A DNA stretch of 64,000 bases from Blasia pusilla (taxonomy: Eukaryota; Marchantiophyta; Marchantiopsida; Blasiales), in contig CM114272.1 in assembly GCA_050084515.1 (NCBI GenBank), positions 22,940,001 to 23,004,000 of the forward strand, in the 5' to 3' direction. The notes below the pieces were generated by a model. It was not told where the DNA came from, made no database searches, and saw only the letters and a program-made list of their open reading frames with translations. The translations under genes and the position numbers were made by a program. Below are positions 26,904 to 39,512 of the stretch, piece after piece. Each line of letters begins with the position of its first letter. Within the stretch, counting starts at the first letter, position 1.

Positions 26904-27414
26904 TGTCACGTCTTTTAGGATAGATCGGTAAGGTCTAGTAGAGCGCCTTCGCAAGTAGTGGAGGACAAGCTTAGGAGGTCGGGGATGATATGCTGAGGCC
27001 CCCGGAAACCTGAGAGAGCAGGTTTCATTTCGGCTCATTTGGAGCCATATTGAGGAACTTACTATTTTAGGTAAGTACCATTTGGAGTATATGGTTGCCT
27101 TTCTATTTTGGGAATTTTCCCTTGACCTCCTACATCAAGTTAAGAGCCAAGGAGGTGACTTGGGAGCATAGGTTACCATGGAGAGAGCTTGGGAGAGGGG
27201 AGGGGTATACCTTAAGGAGAGAGAGCTTGAGAGCTCATTCTCTCTTTGTTGAACCTCTTGACACGAGGCGGTGGAACTATGGTCCCTTGCCTTGTGAGTG
27301 TAACCCAAGCCTGTCATTAGGAGAGTGGGTTTGGTTTGACATTGAGAGAGATATATGAGATTGCACACATGTGAGAGCTATGGTGTTGTGAGAGAGATTT
27401 CACCTTATTTTACA
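26904..27414 (+). repeat. 5' LTR of gypsy element 1
   Basis: Starts TGTCACG and ends TTTTACA, the canonical TG...CA form. The same sequence occurs inverted at 52752-53076 and as a partial direct copy at 58348-58732. Its first 50 bases and the word aggttacca also resemble the LTR of element 2, which starts TGTCACA, so the two families are related. Confidence 0.8.
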
Positions 27415-29047
27415 AAGAGAGAATGAGAGGGTGAGAGAGCTTCATGGGGGAGGTTGCTGGTTGTTTGATGTTTGGTGCAGGTTGGGGACCGTGTTCCCCA
27501 CTTCATGGCTCATGGGAGTGCTCACGGGAGCAAGAGTTGTGTTGTTTTGACGTTTGTGTGCCGATTTTTTGTGTAAGAGAGTGGCGCGCGGAAGTGCTAC
27601 CCAATTTCTGATAGGTATTGAGTATGGGGGCGGGTTGTCCCATGCCGGTGCTCTCAGAAGCACCATGTAGCTTTCTAATTTATATTTTCATAGGTTTTAC
27701 ATTTTTGTTGGGAGAAATCAACGTGGAAGGGCTGCCAAAATTTTTGTAGGAGAAGAGACGTTGGGATTTACAATAGTCCCCGACAGTTTTTATTGGAAGG
27801 TCCGATTCAAAATATTTTTTGACGCCATCGTAGATCGTGAAGTTTTGCATGATTGCAATAGACGGTGCAAAATTTTGAGGTGCGAGCAGAAAGTTATGGC
27901 AAATTTTTCAAAGCTGCCATTGTAGGGCGATTTTTAGGGTAAAATTGTTCAAACCCTAAACCAGCCGCCGTACTGGCGGCGGTCATCGCCTTCAATGGTC
28001 CTCCGTCAATGCTCAACCATCACCATCACCATCAACAGACCACAGTCAACAGTCCATCGTCACCGTCGTCGTCCGCCTTCGACCGTCGACCCCCGCTGCC
28101 GTCTACCGGCGCTCAGAGGCGTGTTTGGCCGTTGTCCACCGTTGGTTGCCATTACCACCATTACGGAGTGGACAGTCTTCCACGACCACCGTTGATTCTC
28201 TAACTTGCGTCGCCACCACGTATTTTTTTGTGGCCGCCATCGTCATAGCAGTTTCGTCATCAACGAGTGACGGTAGGTGACCTCGGGTTATGGTGTTTGA
28301 GTTTTTATTTCATTCCGCTATGTTGTGGTTGGTAGCCGCTCGACGACGATTGAGTACCATGCCGTAATGCCGGTAGTCGCAACGCGCCGCCGATTGCTGC
28401 AATGTGCCACTTGTGGCCGCATCGCACCATCTCGATCGCGGAGCCGCTCTTTCACTAAGGAGCAGAGCGTGTGTATTGCTGATTGAGGAGGATATGCCGC
28501 GGAGTTCCGCATCCCATTATCGAGTGCCGTGCCGTTCTGTAGCCGTTCCGTGCCGCTAGTGCCGCACCGTACTGTTGGATCCGCACCGCATATTGAGGAG
28601 GTTTGAGTAGCGTTAGTACGAGAGGAGTACAACTTGCTGCTTGGAGGAGTTTTCTTCATGACCGATTTGGATTCAAAATTTGCACTTGCCGAGGAGAGAC
28701 ATCGACATTATTGTCAGGTTACCCATTATGGTCTCTTACCCTGTACGTGTGTATGAGGGATTTTCAGGTATTGGGAAGTTATTTGGGATATTGGTTTTTG
28801 TACTCATGGTGAGAGCATCGATGATGTATGGGTTTAGGGGACATAGACCTGTGTGGGATGTCCAAAGTTGAGGATGGTTTGTCGATGAAACGATAGATCA
28901 ATTGATTTGCTGGTCCATGCCGCTTGTTGCCGCATAGCACACGTCTTAGGGAGAGAGTGTAGATTGAGTACTGCATGTTTAGTTTGAGTGATTGAGGGAT
29001 TACTTGTGAGATTGAGGTGATCGTGTGAGAGGAGCACGAGAGTCATC

Positions 29048-31268
29048 ATGACGTCCGTTCAAGATTTTGAGAGGCAAGGTAGTGGACGTGAGAGTAGCTC
29101 TGGAGGGTTTACCCAGAGTGGTGCGAGGTTTCAAGGGTCTCCACGTGAGAGACCACCTCGATCTCCTTCTGTGTTGTCTTCAGACGAGGGGGAGTGTGTA
29201 GATGAGTGTGTTGGTGATCCACCGTACACATTGAGTGGTCCTACCAGTTGGGCGTACGAGATGGACGATCAGAGTAGAGGACCGCGTAGGTTTTCGGGGG
29301 CTGTAGGCACTATAGAGCTACACGACTTCATTGCGGAGTTGAGGAGTTGGTGTGACTCACAGCGGGCTAGGAACTCTAGAGAGTTCAACCCGTTTACAAC
29401 ATAGAACGATATGTTCCAGCATTTAGAGGGGGCGCCCATGGATAATTACCATGTGTTCTCCCACAGATATGCCCGAGAGATTGAGGCCTGGCGACTCTAC
29501 TATGACCCACACTGTGTGTCATGGATGGAGCTGTTCCTAGATGAGGAGGAGGAGTCAAAAGAGGCTACTTCCTCTTCCACTAGTGATGTTTTAGGAGGGT
29601 TTACTCCCACTGGAGTAGTTGCACCGTCTATCGGGTTTGTCCCAGATTCAACCCTGTGGTTAAGTTCTTCGCAGAGTTGAGGGCGAGCTACCAGGGGGTA
29701 CGGACGGAGAAGTTGTGGAGCATCCACGACTTCCAGAGGCGCCCGGGTGACCATTTGCGTGAGGATTACACTCACTTGCGCCGGTTGATCAACGTCACTC
29801 AAGGGGTGACAGAGGCTTAGGCTATCCAATCATGGTACGCGATGCTGGACCGGACCCTGCGGATACGAGTGCGGGAGTGGGTGATTCTTATGAACACCTC
29901 ACCTATGTTGAGAGATATTTTTAGGACTGCCGAGAAGATTGAGCGCAACATGGCGGAGTAGAGAGTAGCCACCATGGGTTCTGGGCGAGAGCAATCACGA
30001 TTTTCTGCACCACCAATGCAGCAACATGGACTCTGAGATAGGTCGACTGTGGCACCACGAGGTCAGGGAGGATACCTAGAGGCCGTGCCACAAAGATTTG
30101 TGCCTTCATATGCGACTCAGCACAAGCCGGCTACGATTATTTTTTGGTCATGTGATGAAGCCCATCATCAGCTTGATTGCACTCGTCAGGGTCATAGACG
30201 TATGCCTTAACATGGAGGAGGAGATGGTGATGCAGCAGGAGGTTATTTGTGTGAGTATTGTCAAAGGTATGGTCACACACGTGCCAGATGTTTCAGTTTA
30301 CACCCTGAGTTACATCCAGACCGAGGGCCAAAGAGGGCACCAGAGCAAGTAGCTGGTCCGGGTGGGCGACGAGATCGTGCATCAGGTAGTCCCTTTGGGG
30401 GACCCTAAACTCCACTCCCTTTGGAGTTGCCCAACAGGGTGGTGGAGTTTCCCGTGGAGGAGGTAGAGTCCCACCAACTAGATGCATCGAGGGAGACGCC
30501 GGGCGTGAGGCTGGTATGGCTGCTCAGATACAATAGCTACAGGAGAAGATTTCAGCTATGGCATTGAGGTTACTCGATGCTGGATCCATGGCATTGACAT
30601 CATATGGAGCAGCCAAAGATATGGAGGATCCTGGTTGGATGTGTGGGGTTTCCGAGATGGAGGCCTTCATAGTTGTGATGCAAGGAGCAGCCGTAGAGTT
30701 GGATCCACAACGGGGGGAAGCCAAGAAACAGACCGGACTTCCTTAGTCTTTCACGTTGTCCAAGGTGATGAGGATCCCATCAATGGGTCTTGATCAGAGT
30801 TCCCGGAGAGTTGGTGATGTTATTGGTGTGCAGGGACGGAGGGCCATGGGAGAAACGAGTGCGACGACTCCTATTGCTGATGCTCAGGAGGATCATGTGT
30901 CGAGTATGATATTGGGGGTGGCCACGATGGTGTACCGTGCTTTGCTATTTTCTACTTCCTATGTTATGACATTGGGAGGTACACCCGCCAAGGTGTTTTG
31001 GCTGGTCGCTATGCTATTGGAGCGTGGAGTTGGAGTTCCTGCATCACATTCAGAGGTGATTGAAGAGGAGGTGATGAACCTGCCCTTGAAGCGGATGCTC
31101 GGGCCGTCCACGTCAGATTCATGGCAGGCTACGGCTGCTAGGATGGCGAAGATGCCCGCTAGACCCGTAATAGAGCATGCCATGGCTTCTCTTGGTGTTG
31201 TGTTGCTGGATAATTGGGGAGAGATCTTCCAATTAGTGAGTCCCGGAGGTAGAGCTTTTAGTCCGTAG
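29048..31268 (+). pseudogene. gypsy element 1 gag
   Basis: Starts at ATG 29048. The N-terminal capsid-like segment includes RRFSGAVGTIELHDFIAEL, nearly the same as RRFSGAVGTIDLDDFI in element 2. A CCHC zinc knuckle (CEYCQRYGHTRARC) lies at about 30255-30297. The frame is interrupted by several stops (for example TAG at 29402 and 29818) and by frameshifts. The last open piece (30756-31268) ends in a TAG at 31266-31268, followed in the same frame by the protease. That stop is at the same place in element 2. Confidence 0.8.
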
Positions 31269-31720
31269 CGCGTCTTGTTGGATTTAGGAGCGCAACCCCT
31301 GATGTTGGGGAAAGCGTCATTCAGAGGACTGGGCTTGAAAAGAGTTGATGTGTAGCCCTTTCCATTTCGGATACAAACATCCTTGGGTGGACCAAGTACC
31401 GCACAATATATCACCCGACAGGAGGTCGTGGCGAGGATTCGCCCGGAACATCCTATAGATGAGTCCGTGGTGCGAGCCAAGGCGATAGTGACTGATGCAG
31501 AGTCCTACAATGTCTTGGTTGGTGGAGCAGTGTTATACCCGACGGGTGTTTTCCTGGATTATTGGGAGGAATCAGCGTCCTACAGACCAAGATGGTAGTC
31601 AGGTGATGGGAGCCTTAGCTCATTACCCGTTCGATTCACAGGTGTAGTGATCGAGCGACGGCCAGGAGAGATGGCAACCTTAGCAGCATTTAGTAGCGCC
31701 ATCACTTGGCCTAATGATTT
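31269..31720 (+). pseudogene. gypsy element 1 aspartic protease
   Basis: In frame after the gag TAG. The active-site region reads RVLLDLGAQPLMLG, where element 2 has LLDSGAQPLMLG, so the catalytic D-S-G has become D-L-G. Downstream AESYNVLVGGAVLYPTGVFL corresponds to the flap and C-terminal part seen in element 2. One stop follows KRVDV. The protease is inactive in this copy. Confidence 0.7.
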
Positions 31721-31739
31721 GACTTAGGGATATGTCCAA

Positions 31740-32975
31740 ACAAAGGATACGCCCGTTCTTGACATTTCTATGGAGAGGAGTGTCATGGTCGCCGCATCAG
31801 TATGTGGAGGAGAGGTGTTGCTTTGGGGCCGGACTGAGGAGCTTCGATGCTTAACCACTGAGCATGTGCACACCGTGTGGAGCAAGACGTTTGCACCAGA
31901 GCGTGATGGGTTAGAGGAACTCGAGGTAGTCGAGAGTGCTATGATGACGCCCTTGGATACCACACCCATTGTGTGGCGCATCCTAGAGGAGGATATTCGG
32001 GTGTTGGATCTCTTTGGAGGGATCAACACTGGATTAGTTGCTATTTTGTAAGCAGAAGTACACGTGCAATAGTTTCTGTATGTGGAGATTGATGATGTTG
32101 CAAGGGGCACTTCACTTCAGCATGTGGCGCAGTTACGCCTCCGCTTTCCCGACTTGTTGTCTACGTCCGCCATCGAGGGTTACCAAAGTTCCCTACCGCG
32201 GGATATTTCACTGCTGGGGGCATAGGACTTGGAGCGGGTAGGGACCATAGACTTGGTCATTTCTCGTTGGGCGTGTGAGGGCCAATCGAGTGCTGGACGA
32301 GGTAGCGGGTTAACTGACACTCGGTCTTGGTTGTTTTGGGAGATGATGCAGATCTTGCAACATTTATAGGAGCATCAATCTCGTTCTCTAGCATACATTT
32401 TGGAGAATGTGCCAATGTTGGGAAATTCAAGGTCCCGTGTGGTGACAAGTGCACATCAGGTGCGCGCATGGATCAGCTCAGCATTGTTGTTAGATGCGGC
32501 GAGTGTAGGTTCTAGAGCACACCGCCCATGTCTTTGGTGGACCAACTTGGTACCATACGAGGTGTTGCGGAGGGCATATGCAAGAGTGGAGCGTTCCTCT
32601 GATTTTTTGGTGGATTCTATTATGGATCCAGGTTGTTGATCACAGGCAGTACAACACGATGATCAATCACCATTGACTATGGTCAATAGGATTGGCATGC
32701 CACGAGCATCCTTTCTCACCTTGGTAAGTTTTCCCGCTTCCTATGCATTCAAGGAGGCCGGACCAGGGTTGGTTTGGGATGACAAGGTATAACGGTTGGT
32801 GGAGCCTAACGTTGATGAGCAAGAGCAAGTGATGGGATTCCCCATAGGAGTGACAGCAATACCATCACTATCACAGGCATCACGACGTCATGTCTTGGGT
32901 CAGGCAATGGACATGAATTGCTTGACATGGATTTTCAACTTAGGAGTAGCTGAGCAACGTTATTTGCGGATGTGA
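31740..32975 (+). pseudogene. C5-cytosine DNA methyltransferase of gypsy element 1 (decayed)
   Basis: SAM-binding motif I reads VLDLFGGINTGLVAIL at about 31995-32050. Motif II reads FLYVEIDD. Motif IV has decayed from the expected GWPCQG to RWACEGQSS (Cys codon 32274-32276 kept). Motif VI reads YILENVPMLG at about 32395-32425. Motif VIII reads RAHRPCLWWTNL at about 32513-32550. The C-terminal motifs are better kept than in element 2: EQEQVMGFPIGVTAI then ASRRHVLGQAMDMNC (about 32815-32930). Stops and frameshifts break the frame. The target-recognition region between VIII and IX is shortish, as in Dnmt3-type enzymes, and motif I (GI.TGL) also resembles Dnmt3. The family is certain; activity is not possible in this copy. 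Confidence 0.88.
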
Positions 32976-33095
32976 CAGATCATAGCTGTTGCGTTGGTGA
33001 GCCCCATGCCTATCGAGACGATTAAGGCAGTGGTTGGGGGCGAGACCCGAGGAGATCGACACACCAAGGTGATCGGGAGAGACATCTTTGGACTT

Positions 33096-33240
33096 GTCGT
33101 GCGCATGCACATTGCTACACAACATACATCGCTGTCACCAAACACACACACAAACATGCACGATCCCATGCTAACTCATGGCCTCCAAACAACGAAACAA
33201 GAAGTACCAAAATATCTCCAATAAATCAAGATCCAATCTC
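33096..33240 (-). repeat. Terminal X-type sequence of the inverted gypsy element
   Basis: Read on the minus strand, the last ~40 bases (ending tgttgtgtagcaatgtgcatg then cgcacgac) match the end of X2 in element 2 (47228-47363). Before it, at about 33228-33240, is the end of the LTR (word gagattggatcttgattta, also at 52752-52775). So here too an X sequence lies outside the LTR, at the right end of the element. Confidence 0.7.
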
Positions 33241-33665
33241 TCTCAACACCATAACTCTCAAATGTGTGCACTCTTACATGTCAAAAACCCTCTCAATGAC
33301 TTAGAAAAATGACTAGATGTTACTCACAAGTCCATAAGTCCAAAGCTACAAAGTGTATCCATACATCCTGAAATGGACTATTTTCTTACGTGAGAAGAAT
33401 GCCTAGTGAATTATAATGAGTGATGCTCATCAATGGAAGAACACAAAATCTAATTCTTAGTGCAAACTCCCCCTTTGATATTCTCAAAATTGAGACATAA
33501 AAATCCAAGTACATCTCAATTTTTCACACTCAAAACTGAAACAAAAACATCAAGTTCCTCTACTTATGAGTACAAAAGTTACAAGTATATGGAGATTGCC
33601 ACACTGAAGAGGGATGTCAAAGGGAAGGTTTACTCAAAAATTCTACACACAAAGCGAAGGTGCCC

Positions 33666-36600
33666 CTACTTCTGAGAAGGCATAACAAGATGAGATGGCC
33701 ATAACACTACACTATCAATGGCATCTCCAACATAAATCTGTGGTGGATCGTCAGCCATATTTGGAAATGGAAATACATATTTCTTCTTGCAGACCTCTCT
33801 CAAATGGAGAACAAAATGCCCATGTGGAATGTCACGTCCATGGAAAGTAGAACAACCATCATGCAAGTTGCCATAACCTACAACCACAGAGGGGTTCTCA
33901 CGTGACATCAACTGCTGCAACGGAGGCACAACAGATTTCAACACCAGCTTGGTAGCCTCTCGGGTCCTCTTCCTGAGTGTTGCTCTTCTCACCATCATTG
34001 GCTTTTGTAGAAGATCCAAATGATCCAACTCCATGGGTCCATCACTCCCCAACATCCCTGCATTGTCCTCATTCTCCTCTGAAAATACCATGGCCTCCAA
34101 ATTGCATCTTCGCGATGTCCTACCCTGGCGTTTGCCTACAATGGCCGGGGCCTCATCTGTGGTCTCTACAATCACAATCAACAAGAAACTTTAACTATCC
34201 TTTCAAATAGATCATGATTTTCAGCAACTTCAAAGTAGAGTGCACAACATCACTCTAAACTCACATACCTGAACTCAAAGGGTCACCCGCAAACACAGGA
34301 GCATTAACCTCTTTTGTGCCTCCCTTTTTCTTTGGACCAGTTGGTGCAATGCCATCAAGTGTAGCTAGTCCTCTTACTGCATGAACACCCTTGCCAGCCT
34401 ATGGAAGAACTGGAGGCGAAGGCACAATAGTGACCAGCTCCGGAGAGGGTGCACTCTCCCTTGAAGGTGGTTCGGTGATTGGGAGAGGAGAGGACACACT
34501 CAATGGAATAGAGGCAAGTGCTCCACTAGGAGCAGGGTCTCGATCACTAACTCCATGAGGAGAGGATACAACTCTTGGATTTTCCGATCTCTCCTTAGAA
34601 CTCCTTATGTGCTCATGGTCCAAGCTGCCTCTTGCACGTCCAAGCTGCTGGAGAATGCATCCATGCGATCAATTATGTAAGTCACAGACTCAGGCAACAA
34701 CTCCTCCATAGACTTTAATCAGGCAGAGATCTTTGTCAGCTCAGATATTCCTGTAGCTTGAAATACAAGACTTGGATCTCAGTCTATATCAACATGCATG
34801 TTTTTGAAATACACTAGATTCACCTCTACTCTAAAGCAACCAGATGCAAATACCTGCTTTGACACTGTAATTGTACCATAACTCCTTTGTTTCTTTGCGT
34901 CCTCATGCACTTGCGCCTTAGTAGGGGTTTGCCCCTTCTCTTTTCTCTATAACACATGTTACACCAACCAAGTTCAGTCTATCAAAAACCAATTGCAAAA
35001 CTGTATGCATGGTGGTAATAGAAATTAAAAATGGGTCCTTCAATATTATTCATACCAGGTGCTCTGCAATTGGTGCATTCCCTTTTTGTCATGCAGGGTT
35101 TGGATTGGTCACCGTTTCATGTGCTTTGGACATCTGCTCACTCTTTGCCTTTGCACTCTTGCTCATGAAGTGCGTAAGTAATCTCCCCCATTGGTTGGGG
35201 TCTACATGAGGTGGTGGGGCCACTTTCTTGCCTCCTCTAACTTCTTTCCATGTTTGACGCAATCTAAATCTCTCCGTCTTGAGTATTTTTTGTGCATATT
35301 CCTCCAAACATGGAACAACCACTCCATTGTCATTTTTTCCAACATACTCCCATCTAGTAGAAATATCCCTCAACACCGAATTCCAATCCCCTGAGTGTTG
35401 GTATGAAAAATTCACAATGGAGATGTCAAGCCATCGCAACATCTTGACTCTAAAATCTGCATGCCAGCTATTCTTTCCTTCTGAAGTTGTGGTGATCCAA
35501 CCAGAGTTGTTCATACCCATTTTGCTGACCTTCACCCCCTTGCCTTGCACACTACTCTCAGTCACTGAGTTTGGTGTGTATGTTGTCCCTACGCTTGCCT
35601 GTCGCAAGCTTAGAGTCGTGTAGTTTGCTGCACACATGAATATCTTCAATCAAGACTACATCCCACTTTGCAAATCTTTATGCCTACAAAGAGACTTTGT
35701 GCATCGATGTCAGGTCACTTACTAATTAGTGAAAACACGAGGAAGAAATTGTCCAAATAGGGATGATACTTCTCTATACATATGTGACTTGCTATTACCT
35801 GTACCCTTTGTCATTTGCACTCCTTGAGTGGGCCCTAGCCCTAACCATTGAGGCTGTCCATACATTTCTTGAGTGCTATTATCGAGTCCATAAAGGTATT
35901 GGCTACTTCCAAACCGATCTTGACTATTTGGCACCGCATGATAGGATCCCTCGGTGTAGTTGGAGAATCCACCCTGCATAGAGTCTACACATGATATATA
36001 TGTCAATGTAGTACAGACACATCACACAATCTTCCCACCATCATCCTATGATGTATAATGAAAGAGAAATTTGAGATTCCAAATGGATAGATTCGTACTA
36101 TTCCACCCTTGCCCCGTTGGACAATATCCATCGTATAACGAACTTGGCTTGGAGTTCTGTGCATAGGGTCCATCTCTACCATCTTGAGACATGCTTGCCT
36201 GTCCCTGTCCACTATATTGTACACCCACTTGCTGTTTGAGAGGAATACGACTGTCAGGTACACGCCCGGGTGCAACATCCCTTGCCGAAGTAGCTTGCCC
36301 CCCAACTGTTCCTTTCGGCCAATGCAATGCAACCCACCAATTAGAGACAATTTCTTTCAAATGCCACTAACCTTGAAACACAATTGTAGACACACATCCT
36401 GTCTAATTGAAATGGAGAAATTACCTGCTTCTTCTTTCCCCCAACAGTTGATGGACAAGGCTCCTTAGGAGCCGGAAGCTCATCTGATCCTGATTGATCC
36501 TCTTCACCAAAGTCTGCAAAAAACTCTGGATCACAAGTGGGAGATTCTTCACCCGAGTGTGAGTATCAATGTCATCAGTAGATTCTGCCATCGATGGCAA

Positions 36601-36747
36601 TACCTTTCCAAGCAATCGAGAGCTCCTCCTCTTCGGTCCAAGATGGAGAGGCTCCCTCTTTGCAGGTCGTGGGGCACGTACTTGCTTAGAACAAGCCTCC
36701 GCGCTGCACATGAGGACAAGTTTTTCAAGAACATGAATTAAGCACAA
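33666..36747 (-). pseudogene. CACTA second gene (Transposase_24 / TnpA-like)
   Basis: Several minus-strand open pieces share direction and order. The 35089-35649 piece ends DPNQWGRLLTHFMSKSAKAK..EQMSKAHE, the 'W..L...W.S....(N)..(N)(R)' pattern of the plant transposase family (Pfam Transposase_24) that accompanies CACTA transposases. The 33666-34184 piece has DGCSTFHGRDIPHGHFVLHL and later DAIDSVVLWPSHLV. This resembles the 'P.HG..(L/I)P.G...V.V ... V.W(P)..(L)V' domain found in the same proteins. It lies downstream of the transposase gene in the same orientation, the usual CACTA arrangement. The exon structure is not resolved. Confidence 0.65.
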
Positions 36748-37149
36748 TGCTTCTGATTAATTCATAAAGGCCCAGACCTGAGTGCTCAATATGTCAAATC
36801 TTACAATTCAACGCCTCTCTGTTTGAGTTCTTCCGCCAATTCCTTAAGGCGTCTGTTCACATAAGCCACGCGGACCTCCATAGGGTCACATATTTCATCA
36901 AAGACCTTAAAAAACAAACAACCTGCATGTCCCATGAACCCATGAACCCATGCTCAATGACAGAACACACCAAACAAACATTTCTTTAAGAACCCATGGC
37001 ATCATTAAGTTCCTCTGCAATCTCAATGTTGCCTTCCTATCTTTCTACCCTCATCAATGGTACATATTGACTACCGACAGTTGTGATAGGTTGAACTATT
37101 CTCTTGTTCACAAAAGCCCCATGGCCATCTAAACTGAACTCCAAAGTAT

Positions 37150-37607
37150 TACTTGATACCCTACAATGCCTCGCCTACTTGTGGCACACTACTCGCCATT
37201 CGGGCAATTCCTCCACGTCTAGGAAGAAAGCCTGTTCAACTTGACTACGGAATACAAAAAGTTCAGACCATTCACAACAAACTTCAAGAAAGGTTCAGAA
37301 GGTGCATTTTCTTGAAGTTTGCTAGTAAGAATCCATCACTATCACGCTTCATTGTAGCCCTAGCCCCGCGCCAATTTGGTCGCACCCAAGTCCCTTTCAT
37401 GAGAATGATAGGATTAGATGTGTTCCCGTACTCCTATTTCCATATGTCAGTTAGCTCTCCTATGTATCCCATTTGCATCCATCCTCTATCTTGGTGATTG
37501 CTCATTTGCTCGAATACAGATATCAACCCTAAATCATATGTGACAAAATGATCGTCACTTTGATCTACCAGAGGGAAGTGGTTTCCATAGGCTTGCATTC
37601 TCTTGTA
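37150..37607 (-). pseudogene. CACTA transposase (TNP2), C-terminal part
   Basis: On the minus strand this reads YKRMQAYGNHFPLVDQSDD, MGYIGELTDIWK, ILMKGTWVRPNWRGARATMK and EPFLKFVVNGLNFLY, with one stop and a frameshift. This is the C-terminal segment of TNP2-type transposases ('YG..F.V....Y.G.L.(E/D)I....Y......VLFKC.W'). The N-terminal part lies at 47364-50578. The two are separated exactly by gypsy element 2, with the 5-bp duplication AGCTA (37608-37612) / AGCCA (47364-47368). Confidence 0.75.
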
Positions 37608-37612
37608 AGCTA

Positions 37613-38094
37613 TGTCACATCTGAGTAGCCGATAGGCCGAGATCTATCGTGGATAGGGCGTAGGAGCCAGCGGACTATCTTGAGTGTAACTTTGTCCCAC
37701 AGTGTCGGATGAGGTTGAGGATAGGTCCATTGTGTCAGGAACGTCGTTTCTGACGACTTTCATGGTGAGGTCTTTTACAGCCGGGTGACTTGTTGACCAA
37801 GTCACCTACCCCTGGTAACCTGTGCACATAGGTTACCAAGGGAAGGGTTATTTTTAGGAGAAGAGCCTTTTGGCTCTTCCCAACCTATATAAGAGAGGAA
37901 GATGGCTTTCTTAAGCCATCTTTCTCATGTTGGGCCGTTGGAGCACCTCCCTTGTATGTTTGTGAGCTAGGACTAGGGTGCTAGCGTCCGGATTCCTTGA
38001 TAGCAGAAGGTGGACGAGGCTCGATATGCCGATGTAGATTGAGGAGTGGAGTTTTAGGCCGGGTGTGCTGTTTTTACTACTCTTTATTTTTACA
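37613..38094 (+). repeat. 5' LTR (L) of gypsy element 2 with promoter
   Basis: Starts TGTCACATCTGAG and ends TTTTTACA. It is repeated at 46749-47226. A TATA-like sequence (cctatataagagagg) at about 37884-37898 is present in both copies, so transcription probably begins 25-35 bases downstream, near 37920. No tRNA-complementary primer-binding site is evident just after 38094. Confidence 0.88.
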
Positions 38095-39512
38095 TGAGAA
38101 AGATGTCAGGGGCTGGTGGGAATTCGTTGTTTGCAGGTAGGCAAGCGAGTTGCCTCGGTTGGGGAGCCCCTGGAGACGTGTGTGTGTCATTTTGTGTCAT
38201 TTTTCTGTTCGGAAGGCCGTGGCGAAGCGCTATCTATTTTTCTCAGATTTTCTTTGGTGCAGATTGTTGGGGCAGCAGCCGAGTGTAGTAGCGTGGTGGG
38301 GCGTCGGGTGTACGCAAGTGAAGGCGTCGAAAAGAGAAGGAACGGGCAAGTTGGGTCTTGCGGCCGGCGAGGCTGTCAAGTAAAGGCCGCTAGAGTTAGG
38401 TCGCAAAATTTAGGCAGGCGCGGGCGGCGGACCGGCGCGACAGCGGCGCTGGCTGGCGGGCGGACGGCGGGCACGACAGTGGGCGCGTGGCGCGTGGCGA
38501 GCAAGCAAAGCGCGTAGCGACGGCGAGAGTGCGTGGCGGCCCCCTCCCCTGCCGAGGTGGGAGGGCGCCATAGGTGCGCGCGCCCCCCTCCCCCCTTTCC
38601 TCCCCCGACGTGGGAGGCCCGCATAGGGCCGCGGTCCAAAATTCCTCCCCCTTTCCGACGTGGTAGCACCGACGGCGGTCGGACAGTCATAGCGAACGTG
38701 GTAGGACGGATGAGGTCGGTCCGGCGAACGCGGTGCGCATGGGCAACGTGAGGGTAGGGAGGATGTCGACGTGCTGAGTGATCGACAAGTTGGACAGCGG
38801 ACGTGACATGTTGTTTTTGAGGCGCGCATAGGGCGTTGCGAGAGTTTACGATGGAGGGGCAGTGTGCATGATGCCGACGGGTTGTCCGCATCTGTTGACG
38901 GGAGGATCGACGTGTTGGTCGAGGGGAGTGTTATGTGGCGGAGATTGTCATATCATGTGGAGGAGTGCATATTGGCGGTGCAAAGAAAGTTGGAGGGCGT
39001 GATCAGGTTACCCATTCGAAGTCCCTTTTCCCACACTTGTCGTGTGTGATTGAGAGTCTTTGGTATCGGGTAGTAGCTGGTGCTAGATGGGTGCAGTGAT
39101 GGTGACGAGTGTAGATTCTTTTCATGTGTAGCATGTTGGTGGATATACGGCGGTTGCCGAGTAGGGGTCGCGTGTATGACCCGAGAGAGTGTGTCGCTAG
39201 GTTAGGTGAGTCAGTTGGGAGGCTCATGGTGAGCCCGAGTGTTGAGCGTGCGTGAGGCCGGGTATGTCATCACGGGATTGACGTCAGCATAGGTGAGCTA
39301 GTGAGGCGTGTGGGAGACTCTCGGTGAGTCTGAGTGCTTGAGCGGGTGAGATAGGGTTTGTCATCACGGCGTTCTTCCAGAGTTCGGAAGAACAGGGTAG
39401 TGCGAGCAGTAGTAGTGGTGTGACACGGAGTGGAGTGAGATACCGAGGGGTTACCAGTGAGGAGCTACCTCGCGACCATCCGTGATGGATTGTCATCATC
39501 GGACCGGGTGCG
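38095..39512 (+). other. Long GC-rich leader of gypsy element 2
   Basis: No coding function; overlapping open frames on both strands at 38094-38891 reflect GC-rich sequence without stops. The segment 38380-38760 is very CpG-rich compared with the rest of the window. An imperfect ~85-bp tandem repeat lies at about 39205-39372 (shared words gtgagtc.gagtg and gtcatcacgg). Element 1 has a leader of similar length (27415-29047). Confidence 0.6.

Larger units (their letters stand above)
26904..33095 (+). mobile_element. Ty3/gypsy element 1 with DNA methyltransferase, left part
   Basis: Order: LTR (26904-27414), long leader (27415-29047), gag with zinc knuckle, protease, and a C5-DNA methyltransferase ending near 32975. 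It then stops abruptly at 33095 in sequence homologous to the spacer before reverse transcriptase. The homology resumes on the same strand at 53077, after a perfect repeat of GACTT (33091-33095 and 53077-53081). So this is one element split by a 20-kb insertion. Many TAG and TGA codons interrupt the frames, many explainable as C-to-T changes. It is the oldest layer of the nest. Confidence 0.85.

Noticed and set aside
38095-38125. tRNA primer-binding site after the 5' LTR
   Set aside because: I looked for the common plant complement to initiator tRNA-Met (TGGTATCAGAGC) and other TGG-starting sites and saw none at the LTR border.
38094-38891. Several overlapping ORFs up to 170 codons
   Set aside because: They lie in the CpG-rich leader of gypsy element 2, overlap on both strands and contain no domain.
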